51,601 nucleotides of DNA from Lachnospiraceae bacterium (GCA_017558145.1 JAFYWF010000108.1:1-51601), one strand, 5' to 3'. Counted from the stretch's first letter, positions 9,517 through 17,938 are shown. Numbers and translations: made by a program. Notes: generated from the sequence alone by a model not told the origin.

Positions 9517-9573
9517 TAAACTTAAAATTTAGAGATGAAAACTTCGTTTTCAAAATCTCTAAATTTTAAGTTT
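9517..9573. terminator. Long hairpin, probably a bidirectional terminator
   Basis: AAACTTAAAATTTAGAGAT pairs with its complement at 9553-9573, with an inner GAAAAC/GTTTTC stem. It lies between two convergent genes and could stop transcription from both sides. The strand to the left has a weaker T-run. Confidence 0.75.
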
Positions 9574-9680
9574 ATATTTCAACCGTATAGTCTATGAACT
9601 AATGAAAAAAGATTCTTGAAATTATGTAAATGAAATATATGCGAATATAGGTAATTGGAAAATATGGAAAATAATATCTG

Positions 9681-10376
9681 TTAATCAATACCTCTTAAAA
9701 AGGAAAGTGGTAATTTTTCTTTTACGATAGAAAGATAATGGTTTAGTGTATCTGTATCACAAGGAGAAAGTCCGGGAGTAAGGATGTTTCCACTATCCAT
9801 AAAGGATTGGATGTAGTAGTTGCTTTTAGGAGAAATCATAGTAGCAATTTCATAAAAGTCTTGTTCGGAATGTAATTCTTTTACTACAGTGGTTCTAAAT
9901 TCATAATCAATACCGGCATTTTCTATTATGGAAATGGATTTTTGTATTTTATTGATATTTAAATCAGGTTTTCCACACACTTTATTATAATTGGAGAAAC
10001 CGGCTTTCATATCCATTGCAATATAATCTAAAAGATGATGATCTAAAAGAGAAGATAGTACATCCGGACAATAACCATTGGTATCTAATTTAATCTTAAA
10101 TCCCAAGGCACGTACTTTTGTTAAAAAAAATAATAAATCTGATTGTAATGTAGGTTCTCCACCGGTAATACAGATTCCGGAGAGAACTTTTTTTCTTTTA
10201 TTTAAAAAAGAAAATATTTCATCTTCAGAAACAAGAGAATGAAGATTTCCTTGTAAAAGTAAATCCGTGTTATGACAAAAAGGACATCGAAAATTACAGC
10301 CACCAGTGAAAATAGTGGCGGCAACATGGCCGGGATAGTCTAAAAGGGTTGTTTTTTGATAACCATAGATATTCAT
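9681..10376 (-). CDS. Radical-SAM anaerobic ribonucleotide-reductase-type activating protein
   Basis: The start at 10376 was chosen over an upstream in-frame ATG because GGAAAGAAG lies just before it and the product starts MNIYGYQKTTLLDYPG, as in the family. The 231-residue protein carries the radical-SAM cluster motif C27-x3-C31-x2-C34 and the SAM-binding CITGGEPTL (about 68-76). It resembles the NrdG2/TIGR02495 group, which is annotated as activator of the class III ribonucleotide reductase. No reductase gene is nearby, so the true partner cannot be assigned. It is convergent with the DUF6128-like gene and divergent from the next membrane protein. Confidence 0.85.
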   Translation of the reverse strand: MNIYGYQKTTLLDYPGHVAATIFTGGCNFRCPFCHNTDLLLQGNLHSLVSEDEIFSFLNKRKKVLSGICITGGEPTLQSDLLFFLTKVRALGFKIKLDTNGYCPDVLSSLLDHHLLDYIAMDMKAGFSNYNKVCGKPDLNINKIQKSISIIENAGIDYEFRTTVVKELHSEQDFYEIATMISPKSNYYIQSFMDSGNILTPGLSPCDTDTLNHYLSIVKEKLPLSFLRGID

Positions 10377-10507
10377 ATTGTTTCTTCTTTCCAAGTTTTT
10401 ATCAATTTTATATCTGTATTTTTTTAATGTCAATGGAAAGAAAAATGGATATCTTTACCAAAGAATATAGAAGCGTTATAATAAGACAAGAAAAAGGGGT
10501 GGAGATT

Positions 10508-12124
10508 ATGATAAAGAAAATAAAAAAATATACAAAACAATGGGATATGTGGTTAATTATTTTTTCTGTATTATTTTCCGGTATGCTGGTAATTAGTCGA
10601 CATGTCTATTATGATTGGAAAACAACAATGTCTGTACATGATATTTACGTATCAGATTTTCATATTGTAGATATGTTTGTACTTATGATGTATATACCTT
10701 TCATCTATTTAGGAATGAAAATTATTTCTTATATTTTTTGTTCCACAAAACAAAAATTATTTGGGCTACAAAGAAAAAGAAATTTAATCTTATTTTGGGG
10801 TTGTTTCTTTTTCATCATGGTATTGTGGATTCCGTATTTTATGACTTATTGGCCGGGCGGAATTTATTCTGATACAGTAGATACTTTGGATATGGCATTA
10901 AAAAACAAGGCTTTGGATAATCATAATCCACTATTATATACCTTTATCTGGAGATTTATATTTTGGATTACAGGAGCCTTTCGAGGAGAGGGGGTTTATG
11001 GTGGATTAAAGCTTTTTACCGTATTACAGTCAGCTTTAATGGCATTTATGTTGTCCGGATTTATTCATTGGACATATAAAAAGGGAATTCATAAAGGGAT
11101 TATCATTATGGAAGTCATTATTGCGGCTTGTTATCCGTTATATCCATTTTATGGAATATCTCTTTGGAAGGATACTATTTTTAGTATTGCTGTTTTTGCT
11201 TTTTCCGTATTTCTATATGAAATTTTTGACAAAGAAGAAGATCGTATTTCAAATAAAAATCTTATCATTTATATTGTAATGACTATTTTAATTATTTTTT
11301 TAAGAAATAACGGAATTTATATTGCATGTTTTTATTCTTTGGGAATGTTCTTTTTGTGTTTAAAAGATCATAAGAAAATGGGTAAAAAATTAGGGTTTAG
11401 TTCTCTTGTTATTATCATGTTAGCCTTTGTGATTCAAAACCCTGTCTATGACAAATTTGGGCTAAATAGCGATACTTCAACGGAAAGCTTAGGCGTACCT
11501 ATGCAACAGGTAGCGTACATATATACCACGGATGGCAAAGTGAATGCCGAAGAGTTGGAGGTTTTAAATAATATATTACCTTTGGAAAATTGGAGTGCAT
11601 TGTACAATCCTATCGTAGCAGATTATATTAAATTTGATCCTAGTTTTAACAAAGAATATATGGAAGAAAATGCAACAGAATTTTTGAAAGTGTATGTTAG
11701 CTTAGTAGTAAAAAATCCGGTAAAAGCTATCAAAGGGTATTTGCTTGAAACCATGGGATTTTGGGATATTACAAAAAATTCTCCAACAGCATATATTTGT
11801 AATACACATTTTGGAAATGCGGAATACTTTATGAGTGATTATTTTGATTATTATTTCGGATTTTCATTTAAAGAATATGTAGAACCAAGAAATTTTATCA
11901 GTTCAGCAATTTTTGTATGGATTATGATAGGAGCAATTTTCCTATGTTTGTCACAGGGTAACAGAAAAGGAGTTATCTGTATTTTACCAACGCTTGGTTT
12001 GTGGTTATCCATTATGATTGCAGTACCGGTTGCGTTTTCCTTTAGATATGTATATGCAATCTTTTTATGTGTGCCTTTGTATGTTCTGGTAAGTATCAGA
12101 TCCTTTGAAAAAAAGCAGAAATAA
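10508..12124 (+). CDS. Polytopic membrane protein, DUF6020/GT-C-like
   Basis: The ATG at 10508 follows AAGGGGTGGAGA and is preferred to the open frame upstream, which overlaps the divergent gene. The 538-residue protein has roughly a dozen membrane segments. Between the third and fourth segments a loop reads YWPGGIYSDTVDTLDM followed by DNHNPLLYTFIW. This layout resembles DUF6020 proteins and, more broadly, GT-C fold glycosyltransferases, where an acidic residue in the first outer loop is catalytic. I infer a cell-envelope glycan role but cannot name a substrate. The next gene, tadA, starts 28 bases later. Confidence 0.65.
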   Translation: MIKKIKKYTKQWDMWLIIFSVLFSGMLVISRHVYYDWKTTMSVHDIYVSDFHIVDMFVLMMYIPFIYLGMKIISYIFCSTKQKLFGLQRKRNLILFWGCFFFIMVLWIPYFMTYWPGGIYSDTVDTLDMALKNKALDNHNPLLYTFIWRFIFWITGAFRGEGVYGGLKLFTVLQSALMAFMLSGFIHWTYKKGIHKGIIIMEVIIAACYPLYPFYGISLWKDTIFSIAVFAFSVFLYEIFDKEEDRISNKNLIIYIVMTILIIFLRNNGIYIACFYSLGMFFLCLKDHKKMGKKLGFSSLVIIMLAFVIQNPVYDKFGLNSDTSTESLGVPMQQVAYIYTTDGKVNAEELEVLNNILPLENWSALYNPIVADYIKFDPSFNKEYMEENATEFLKVYVSLVVKNPVKAIKGYLLETMGFWDITKNSPTAYICNTHFGNAEYFMSDYFDYYFGFSFKEYVEPRNFISSAIFVWIMIGAIFLCLSQGNRKGVICILPTLGLWLSIMIAVPVAFSFRYVYAIFLCVPLYVLVSIRSFEKKQK

Positions 12125-12152
12125 TAAGCTCAAGTAATATAAGTGAGGAAGT

Positions 12153-12662
12153 ATGGAACAACACATTAAATACATGAAAGAAGCTTTAAAGCAGGCAAAA
12201 AAAGCGTATGCTTTAGGGGAGGTGCCTATTGGCTGCGTGATTGTATATGATGATCAGATTATCGCCAGAGGATATAATCGTAGAAATACAGATAAAAATA
12301 CTTTAGCACATGCAGAGATTACGGCCATTAATCGAGCAAGTAAAAAAATAGGTGATTGGCGATTAGAGGGATGTACTTTGTATGTGACTCTAGAGCCATG
12401 CCAGATGTGTTCCGGTGCTATTGTGCAATCTAGAATTACGAATGTAGTTATGGGATGTATGAATCCGAAAGCCGGTTGTGGAGGCAGTATTTTAAATATT
12501 TTAGAGATGCCGGAATTTAATCATCAGGTAAATGTAACAAGAGGTGTCATGGAAGAGGAATGCAGTCAGATATTGCAAGAATTTTTTAAAGAGCTTCGCA
12601 TTCGGAATAGAGAGGAAAAAGCCGCAAAAAAAGCATTGGAAAAGCTGACAGAAGGTCAGTAA
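12153..12662 (+). CDS. tadA: tRNA-specific adenosine deaminase
   Basis: The 169-residue protein is a cytidine/deoxycytidylate deaminase-fold enzyme. The zinc and catalytic residues are visible: H53-A-E55 and P82-C83-Q-M-C86. TadA converts A34 to inosine in the wobble position of tRNA-Arg(ACG). Family position next to an SRP RNA gene is common in Firmicutes, which supports the call. A basic tail (RIRNREEKAAKK) is typical. No terminator is seen before the SRP RNA promoter. Confidence 0.95.
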   Translation: MEQHIKYMKEALKQAKKAYALGEVPIGCVIVYDDQIIARGYNRRNTDKNTLAHAEITAINRASKKIGDWRLEGCTLYVTLEPCQMCSGAIVQSRITNVVMGCMNPKAGCGGSILNILEMPEFNHQVNVTRGVMEEECSQILQEFFKELRIRNREEKAAKKALEKLTEGQ

Positions 12663-12678
12663 AAGAAAGGGAGAGATG

Positions 12679-12707
12679 TTGACAAAGGCTTAGTTTCCCT
12701 GTATACT
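12679..12707 (+). promoter_or_regulatory. Consensus sigma-A promoter of the SRP RNA
   Basis: TTGACA at 12679-12684 and TATACT at 12702-12707 are 17 bases apart, a near-perfect housekeeping promoter. The predicted start is at about 12714. Confidence 0.88.
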
Positions 12708-12737
12708 AACAAAGTATTTTTTAGAAGATGTAAGACA

Positions 12738-12942
12738 ATCATCCTGTATAGGATGGAGCTTATATAGCTGCCCTTGGTAAGTGGCGATGAAGTTTGGGTC
12801 TTGCGCAATAGGAATCTACGAATCTGGTCAGGGCAGGAATGCAGCAGCCATAAGAAGAATCTCCTATGTGCCGCGAGGGTGCCTGGCGGAGTTAACTGCT
12901 AAGGTAACGTGTATAAGTTCCGTCCTGTACAGGATTTTTTTT
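12738..12942 (+). ncRNA. ffs: Signal recognition particle RNA (large, Alu-containing bacterial type)
   Basis: The conserved domain IV core is at 12824-12850: CTGGTCAGG, a GGAA tetraloop closed by GCA/TGC, then AGCAGCC. This is the binding site for the Ffh protein. The two ends pair over about 25 bases: ATCCTGTATAGGATGGAG at 12741 onward with the segment ending at 12934, with several G-T wobbles, forming the long helix 5. The 5' part carries the extra Alu-like domain of Bacillus/Clostridium SRP RNA. The transcript probably starts near 12714 and ends in the T-run. It acts with Ffh and FtsY to deliver nascent membrane and secreted proteins. The exact ends are inferred from pairing. Confidence 0.93.
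12923..12942 (+). terminator. Terminator of the SRP RNA
   Basis: The palindrome TCCTGTACAGGA runs directly into eight Ts. In the folded RNA the same bases belong to the terminal helix. Confidence 0.75.
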
Positions 12943-12967
12943 GCTGAAGGTCTAGGGAGTAACGATA

Positions 12968-13873
12968 ATGAGTGAATGTAATTTATGTCCCCGCAACTGT
13001 TTGGTGGATAGACAAGATGGAAAAAGAGGATATTGTGGACAAAGCAATAAAATACTTGTTGCAAGAGCTGCTCTTCATATGTGGGAAGAACCTTGCATCT
13101 CCGGAAAAGAAGGATCCGGAACTGTATTTTTTTGTGGATGTACACTTCGTTGCATTTTTTGTCAAAATTATCTGATTGCACTAGGACGAAATAATAAGGA
13201 TGAATCTATAGGCAAAGAAATTACCATAGAAAGGTTAAAAGAAATCTTTTTAGAATTACAAAATCAGGGAGCTAATAACATTAATCTGGTAACGGGAACC
13301 CATTTTATTCCACAAATTGCCGAAGCATTAAGGATGGCAAAAGCAGAGGGTTTAGTGATTCCTGTTGTATATAATACAAGCAGTTATGAAAGAAAAGAAT
13401 CTTTGCGTTTGTTAGAAGGATTGGTAGATATCTATCTACCGGATATGAAATACGTATCAAAAGAATTGTCCAAGGAATATTCTCATGCACAAGATTATTT
13501 TGAAGTAGCCAAGGATGCCATAGAAGAGATGGTTCGACAAGTAGGAGAAGCTTGTTTTGATGAAAGAGGATATATGAAAAAAGGAGTTATTGTAAGACAT
13601 TTGGTATTGCCGGGAAGTACGAAAGATTCTAAAGCTGTGTTAGAATATCTTTGGAATACATACGGAAATAGAATCTTTGTCAGTATTATGAATCAGTACA
13701 CACCCACGGAACAAATAAAAAACCACCCCATGCTTAGCCGCAAAGTTACCAAGCGAGAATACGCAAAGGTAGTAGATTATGCACTAAGTCTAGGATGGGA
13801 AAATGCTTTTATTCAAGAAGGTGAAACCGCAAAGGATAGTTTTATTCCTGATTTTGATGGAAACGGAGTATAA
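12968..13873 (+). CDS. PflX-type radical-SAM protein
   Basis: The 301-residue protein has an N-terminal cysteine cluster (C4, C7, C11, C23) followed by the radical-SAM motif C58-x3-C62-x2-C65. This layout matches the COG1313/PflX group, related to pyruvate formate-lyase activating enzymes but without a proven target. No pyruvate formate-lyase or other glycyl-radical gene is adjacent. AGGGAG lies 10 bases before the ATG. The gene sits directly after the SRP RNA terminator, so transcription may depend on read-through or on an unseen promoter. Confidence 0.87.
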   Translation: MSECNLCPRNCLVDRQDGKRGYCGQSNKILVARAALHMWEEPCISGKEGSGTVFFCGCTLRCIFCQNYLIALGRNNKDESIGKEITIERLKEIFLELQNQGANNINLVTGTHFIPQIAEALRMAKAEGLVIPVVYNTSSYERKESLRLLEGLVDIYLPDMKYVSKELSKEYSHAQDYFEVAKDAIEEMVRQVGEACFDERGYMKKGVIVRHLVLPGSTKDSKAVLEYLWNTYGNRIFVSIMNQYTPTEQIKNHPMLSRKVTKREYAKVVDYALSLGWENAFIQEGETAKDSFIPDFDGNGV

Positions 13874-13874
13874 T

Positions 13875-13994
13875 CTATAGTTCCTCATCACTATCAGCAG
13901 CAACAGCACTAACGACAGATGATACCACAGCTACAACAACTGCAAAAATAATAATTAATAAACCGCCACCTAATAAAACAAACATTTCAGGCAT
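13875..13994 (-). CDS. 39-residue single-pass membrane protein
   Basis: This short gene on the minus strand is supported by four things: an AGAAGG ribosome binding site 8 bases before the ATG, a clear stop, a promoter-like pair upstream, and a sensible product. The protein starts MPEMFVLLGGG, continues as one long hydrophobic helix rich in Ile, Val and Ala (about residues 5-33), and ends with the acidic tail DSDEEL. It would sit in the membrane with the acidic tail on one side. The family is not recognised. It is convergent with the PflX-type gene, ending two bases after that stop. Confidence 0.7.
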   Translation of the reverse strand: MPEMFVLLGGGLLIIIFAVVVAVVSSVVSAVAADSDEEL

Positions 13995-14025
13995 AGTAAA
14001 AACCTTCTTTCATAATCATTAATAT

Positions 14026-14065
14026 CTGTTTAAAATAAATGAAAATCCAGAATTATTTTAAACAG
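14026..14065 (-). promoter_or_regulatory. 13-bp perfect inverted repeat in the leader of the 39-residue gene
   Basis: CTGTTTAAAATAA and its exact complement are separated by 14 bases. On the minus strand the hairpin would lie at the very start of the predicted mRNA, about 30 bases before the small gene's start. It could stabilise the mRNA 5' end or be a repressor operator. Confidence 0.6.
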
Positions 14066-14074
14066 TTACCTTTA

Positions 14075-14103
14075 AGTTTAGGGGATTTTAGTAGTAGTGT
14101 CAA
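14075..14103 (-). promoter_or_regulatory. Candidate promoter of the 39-residue gene
   Basis: On the minus strand TTGACA (14103-14098) and TAAACT (14080-14075) are exactly 17 bases apart. The predicted start, near 14068, is just outside the inverted repeat. Confidence 0.6.
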
Positions 14104-14279
14104 GATAGATTATAGGAAACAATATTTATAAGACATTATTATTTGTAAAATATAGGATTTTAAATGGCAATTATACACAAATGATATAAATTGGTATAAA
14201 CTAGAGGTAACATTAAAAAAGGTAACGTGTACAAATATAATCTCGGTCTTGTTTGTATAAAGTTTAATGAAAGGAATGG

Positions 14280-14897
14280 ATGATTATAGTGAAAGAAATT
14301 AAGAATATTATTTTTGATATGGGAAGGGTATTATTAAAATTTGATCCTTATGTATCCTTAAAGACATATTGTGAAAATAAAGAAGATAGAGAACTTATTT
14401 ATAAAGAATTATTTGAAAGTCCGGAATGGATAATGGGAGATGAAGGGAAAATTACGAATGGTCAGCGTTATGAATTGGTAAAAGAGCGAATTCCGGAAAG
14501 ATTACATAGAACTTTGAAATTGGTTGTAGAGAATTGGGATATGTGTATGGAACCGGTGGAAGGTGCTTTAGAATTTTATGCATGGGCAAAAAGGAGTGGT
14601 TATCACACATTTGTGTTATCCAATGCTTGCAATCGCTTTTATAGGTATTTTCCCAAATTTTACGATTTAAATTCATTTGAAGGAGTAGTTGTGTCATCTG
14701 ATATAAAGATGATCAAACCTAATCCTGAAATATATCAATATATTTTAAAAACATACAGTCTAAATTCAGAAGAATGTCTGTTTATTGATGATGTAAAAGC
14801 AAATGTAGAAGCGGCAGAAAAAGAAGGAATTCATGGTTTTGTGTTCCAAAACAATTTTGAAAAATTAAAAGATATGTTAGGAATAAGAAAATCATAA
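14280..14897 (+). CDS. HAD-superfamily phosphatase (YihX-like)
   Basis: The 205-residue protein has a HAD fold. Motif I is FDMGRVL (D13 is the nucleophile; the usual second Asp is replaced by Gly, as in YihX-like and related phosphatases). Motif II is FVLSNA, motif III K with IKMIKPNPEIY, and motif IV FIDDVKANVEAA. E. coli YihX acts on alpha-glucose-1-phosphate, but the substrate here is not proven. The start follows AAAGGAATGG. A fructokinase gene follows, so a sugar-phosphate substrate is reasonable. Confidence 0.85.
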   Translation: MIIVKEIKNIIFDMGRVLLKFDPYVSLKTYCENKEDRELIYKELFESPEWIMGDEGKITNGQRYELVKERIPERLHRTLKLVVENWDMCMEPVEGALEFYAWAKRSGYHTFVLSNACNRFYRYFPKFYDLNSFEGVVVSSDIKMIKPNPEIYQYILKTYSLNSEECLFIDDVKANVEAAEKEGIHGFVFQNNFEKLKDMLGIRKS

Positions 14898-14939
14898 AGA
14901 AATAATAGAGAAAATGTAATTAGGAAAGGAGGGGCGAAT

Positions 14940-14996
14940 ATGGAAAAGAAAATAAATGTTATGTGTACGGAAAAATATGAAATTAGGCGAAGTTAA
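14940..14996 (+). CDS. Possible 18-residue leader peptide before the fructokinase gene
   Basis: A very strong ribosome binding site (AAAGGAGGGG) precedes an ATG and an 18-codon frame encoding a basic peptide with one Cys and one Met-Cys-Thr run. It ends 66 bases before the fructokinase start. It may be a coupling or regulatory leader, or a gene relic. The length alone gives no support, so confidence is low. Confidence 0.3.
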   Translation: MEKKINVMCTEKYEIRRS

Positions 14997-15062
14997 AAAA
15001 TTACATTGATGAATCAATTGGATAAAATTTGGAAAATAATGTTAATGGAGGAAAAGAGAATA

Positions 15063-16025
15063 ATGAAAAAATATGATGTGGTTGCATTGGGAGAATTGTT
15101 AATTGATTTTACAGAAAATGGAAAAAGCGAGCAGGGAAATTCTTTATTCGAAGCTAACCCAGGAGGAGCACCTTGCAATGTATTGGCAATGCTTTCTAAA
15201 TTAGGGAGTAAATCTGCTTTTATTGGAAAAGTAGGAAAAGATAACTTTGGAAAACAATTGAAAAATGCTTTGGAAGAAGTAGGAATTGATACAACCTATC
15301 TATATATGGACGACGAAGTACATACTACTTTAGCTTTAGTACATACTTATGCAGACGGTGACAGAGATTTTTCATTTTACAGAAATCCGGGAGCAGATAT
15401 GATGTTGACCGAAGAAGAGATACCGGAAGATTTTATTAGAAATACTAAGATTTTTCATTTTGGAACATTATCCATGACACATGAAGGTGTCCGTCTGGCT
15501 ACGAAAAAAGCATTAGACGTGGCAAAGAAATCCGGATGCTTAATTTCCTTTGATCCAAACTTAAGACCACCTCTTTGGGACAGTTTGGAAAATGCAAAAG
15601 AGCAAGTTTTATATGGTTTACAATATTGTGATATTTTGAAAATATCTGACAATGAAATTCAGTGGCTGACAGGAGAAGAAGACTATACGGACGGAGTAAA
15701 TTGGATTTTAGATAGATATGAAATCCAATTGATTTTAGTATCTATGGGCAAAGAAGGAAGCCGTGCTTATTATAAAGGGAACATGGTAGAGGTATCTCCA
15801 TTTTTACAGAAGAATACCATTGAAACAACCGGTGCCGGAGATACCTTTGGAGGGTGTATTCTGCATTATATCCTTGAACATGGATTGGAAAATCTGACAG
15901 AAGATAATATGCTAGAGATGTTACGATTTGCGAATGCGGCAGCAGCTTTGATTACTACTAAGAAAGGTGCATTGAGAGTAATGCCGTCTAGGGAAGAAAT
16001 AACTAGAATTTTAGAAGATAAGTAA
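15063..16025 (+). CDS. scrK: PfkB-family carbohydrate kinase, probably fructokinase
   Basis: The ATG at 15063 follows GGAGGAAAAG and gives the typical start MKKYDVVALGELLIDF; an upstream in-frame ATG at 15006 lacks a good ribosome binding site. The 320-residue protein has the PfkB signatures GGAPCNVLAMLSKLG (about 35-49) and TTGAGDTFGG (255-264) with the catalytic base D260. The spacing and FYRNPGADMML region match bacterial fructokinases, which make fructose-6-phosphate. Ribokinase-type relatives are possible but less likely. A terminator follows. Confidence 0.85.
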   Translation: MKKYDVVALGELLIDFTENGKSEQGNSLFEANPGGAPCNVLAMLSKLGSKSAFIGKVGKDNFGKQLKNALEEVGIDTTYLYMDDEVHTTLALVHTYADGDRDFSFYRNPGADMMLTEEEIPEDFIRNTKIFHFGTLSMTHEGVRLATKKALDVAKKSGCLISFDPNLRPPLWDSLENAKEQVLYGLQYCDILKISDNEIQWLTGEEDYTDGVNWILDRYEIQLILVSMGKEGSRAYYKGNMVEVSPFLQKNTIETTGAGDTFGGCILHYILEHGLENLTEDNMLEMLRFANAAAALITTKKGALRVMPSREEITRILEDK

Positions 16026-16106
16026 AAAGTAAATATGCCAATAATATAAAAGATGACATCTATTCGTTTCTTCTGTGTTGTTAAGTGTAAAAAATTATGA
16101 AAATTT

Positions 16107-16152
16107 TAAAAGAACATGTGTATATCTGATTAGATATATGCATGTTCTTTTA
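16107..16152 (+). terminator. Terminator after the fructokinase gene
   Basis: AAAGAACATG and CATGTTCTTT form the outer stem, with an inner ATATCT/AGATAT stem; the 3' arm runs into Ts and abuts the dispersed repeat. Confidence 0.75.
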
Positions 16153-16282
16153 TCATATAGAAAAGTTCTTCCTATATGATAAAAAAACTCCGTGAGGATG
16201 CACACGCCGAAGCAGTGGTAAATATCGCTTTGCGACGCTTCGGCGGCGCAGAATACGCGTTTACGCGTATTCTTTCTTGTAT
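16149..16282. repeat. GC-rich three-hairpin intergenic repeat, copy 1
   Basis: This 134-base element has three inverted repeats: an AT-rich one around 16151-16181, CGCCGAAGC with GCTTCGGCG (16205-16247, inner CGC-TTT-GCG hairpin), and the perfect GAATACGCG-TTTA-CGCGTATTC (16251-16272). A near-identical copy is at 27551-27686. It is much richer in G and C than its surroundings. It has no coding potential. It fills most of the 395-base gap between the fructokinase and ATPase genes. It may be a mobile non-coding element (REP or MITE type) or a structured RNA. Confidence 0.85.
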
Positions 16283-16385
16283 GTGATGCATTTATATAGG
16301 AGATAAATGAAAGGTTACGGAAAAAATAAAAGAATTGAATTATAGAAATAAAAAAGCTATAATAAAAATTACTTATTGTATAATT

Positions 16386-16403
16386 ACTAATTTTATAATT
16401 AGT
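16386..16403. promoter_or_regulatory. AT-rich palindrome before the ATPase gene
   Basis: ACTAATT-TTAT-AATTAGT ends 17 bases before the ATPase start. Similar TAATTAG repeats precede the second ATPase copy at 29390-29420, which suggests a shared operator. Confidence 0.45.
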
Positions 16404-16420
16404 AAAAGGAGATGTCGGAT

Positions 16421-17815
16421 ATGTTTATAGGAAGAGAAAGAGAATTAAGCAAATTAAATAAAATGTATCAAAGTGAATTGTTTGAATTTGCTGTTTTATA
16501 TGGAAGACGTCGTGTTGGAAAAACAACTTTAATACGTGAATTTATGCGGGATAAAGATGGTATTTTTTACATGAGCATAGAAGGAACAAAGAGGGAGAAT
16601 TTGCAAGGATTATCAAAAGCTGTATTATCAAAAAATGAATTACAGCAAAATACTGCCCAGTTTCGGGATTTTGAAGATCTTTTAGATTATATAGATACTC
16701 TTGCAAAGACGGGAGATAGAATGATAATTGCCGTTGATGAGTATCCTTACTTAGCAGCGTCATATCCATCTATTTCTTCTATGATACAGAGTCACATTGA
16801 TAATTGTTGGAAGGATAGTAAATTATTTTTCATATTATGTGGCTCTTCCATGAGTTTTATGGAAGAACAGGTTTTGGGATATAAGAGTCCTCTGTATGGA
16901 AGACGTACTGCACAATTTAAAATTCACCCCTTTACATTTTTTGAGACCAGAAAAATGTTAGCTGATTTTTCTGAAGAAGAGCAGGCAATTCTGTATGGAG
17001 CAACGGGAGGGATTCCGGAGTATTTATCAAGAGTATCCGTGAAAAAGAGTGTGCATGAAAATTTAATACAGCTATTTTTTGAGGAATCGGGACGTTTGTT
17101 CGAGGAGCCCATAAATTTGATGAAGCAGGAATTAAAAGAGCCCATGAGTTATCATTCCATCATTTCTGCCATTGCATCAGGAGCCAGTAAGGTAAATGAA
17201 ATTGCAACAAAAACAGGTTTAGAAACCAGTGGATGTAGTAATCAATTATCTTCTTTGATAGCTTTAGGAATTGTGTGTAAGGAAACACCTATAACGGAAT
17301 CGGAAAGCAGCAGGAAAACATTATATCGCCTAGCAGATAGTATGTATGTATTCTGGTACCGCTTTGTAAGACCAAATATTAGCAGTATTTCCCGAGGAGT
17401 AGGAGAGCAGATATATTCATCTTTAGTACTTCCTCAGTTAAATGATTTTATGGGAGAGGTTTTTGAAGAAATCTGCCAGCAATATTTGTTTCTACCAGGT
17501 ATTTATGAGACATTACCTTTTTTTGTTGGAAAAGTAGGTTATTGGTGGGGAAATAATCCGAAAAAGAAATGTCAGGAAGAAATCGATCTTATGTCCGTAT
17601 ATGAGGATAAGGTTCTGATTGGAGAATGTAAGTGGAAAAATGAAAAAGTTGGAATGAGTGTTATAGAAAAATTATTAGAACGTGGAGAATTATTTCCCTA
17701 TAAAGAAAAGAATTATATCATTTTTTCCAAATCAGGATTTTCCGAGGAAGTTATGGAGTATGCAAGAGTAAATGAAAATATTAGATTAGTTGATTTTGAA
17801 AAGATGTGTGAATAA
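16421..17815 (+). CDS. COG1672-type ATPase with C-terminal DUF234
   Basis: The second ATG (16421) was chosen because AAAAGGAG lies 9 bases before it and the paralogue at 29435 begins at the same residue, MFIGRERE. The 464-residue protein has an AAA-type ATPase domain (Walker A GRRRVGKT at 28-35; Walker B IIAVDEY with D106-E107; a sensor stretch FILCGSSMSFM). A winged-helix stretch follows, then a C-terminal domain (about 320-464) with the pattern EEIDLM...ECKW that resembles PD-(D/E)xK-like DUF234 nuclease folds. Such proteins occur in many copies in gut bacteria and have no settled function. A terminator follows. Confidence 0.85.
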   Translation: MFIGRERELSKLNKMYQSELFEFAVLYGRRRVGKTTLIREFMRDKDGIFYMSIEGTKRENLQGLSKAVLSKNELQQNTAQFRDFEDLLDYIDTLAKTGDRMIIAVDEYPYLAASYPSISSMIQSHIDNCWKDSKLFFILCGSSMSFMEEQVLGYKSPLYGRRTAQFKIHPFTFFETRKMLADFSEEEQAILYGATGGIPEYLSRVSVKKSVHENLIQLFFEESGRLFEEPINLMKQELKEPMSYHSIISAIASGASKVNEIATKTGLETSGCSNQLSSLIALGIVCKETPITESESSRKTLYRLADSMYVFWYRFVRPNISSISRGVGEQIYSSLVLPQLNDFMGEVFEEICQQYLFLPGIYETLPFFVGKVGYWWGNNPKKKCQEEIDLMSVYEDKVLIGECKWKNEKVGMSVIEKLLERGELFPYKEKNYIIFSKSGFSEEVMEYARVNENIRLVDFEKMCE

Positions 17816-17830
17816 ATAATAGTAAAAAAG

Positions 17831-17880
17831 TAAAGTGGAGCAAATATCATTTAGATATGATAGTGTTCCACTTTTTTTAT
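17831..17880 (+). terminator. Terminator after the ATPase gene
   Basis: AAAGTGGA pairs with TCCACTTT and an inner ATATCAT pairs with ATGATA(T); seven Ts follow. Confidence 0.8.
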
Positions 17881-17938
17881 TATAAAAATGGAACCAATAT
17901 TTTGATATTTAAAAATAGCATAATTCATAGCTTCTGAA

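Noticed and set aside
10349..10507. Upstream extension of the polytopic membrane protein
   Set aside because: It overlaps the divergent radical-SAM gene and lacks a ribosome binding site, while the ATG at 10508 has AAGGGGTGGAGA before it.
12781..12975. Plus-strand open frame of 64 codons in the SRP RNA region
   Set aside because: It lies inside the SRP RNA with its conserved domain IV core and terminator; no ribosome binding site precedes it.
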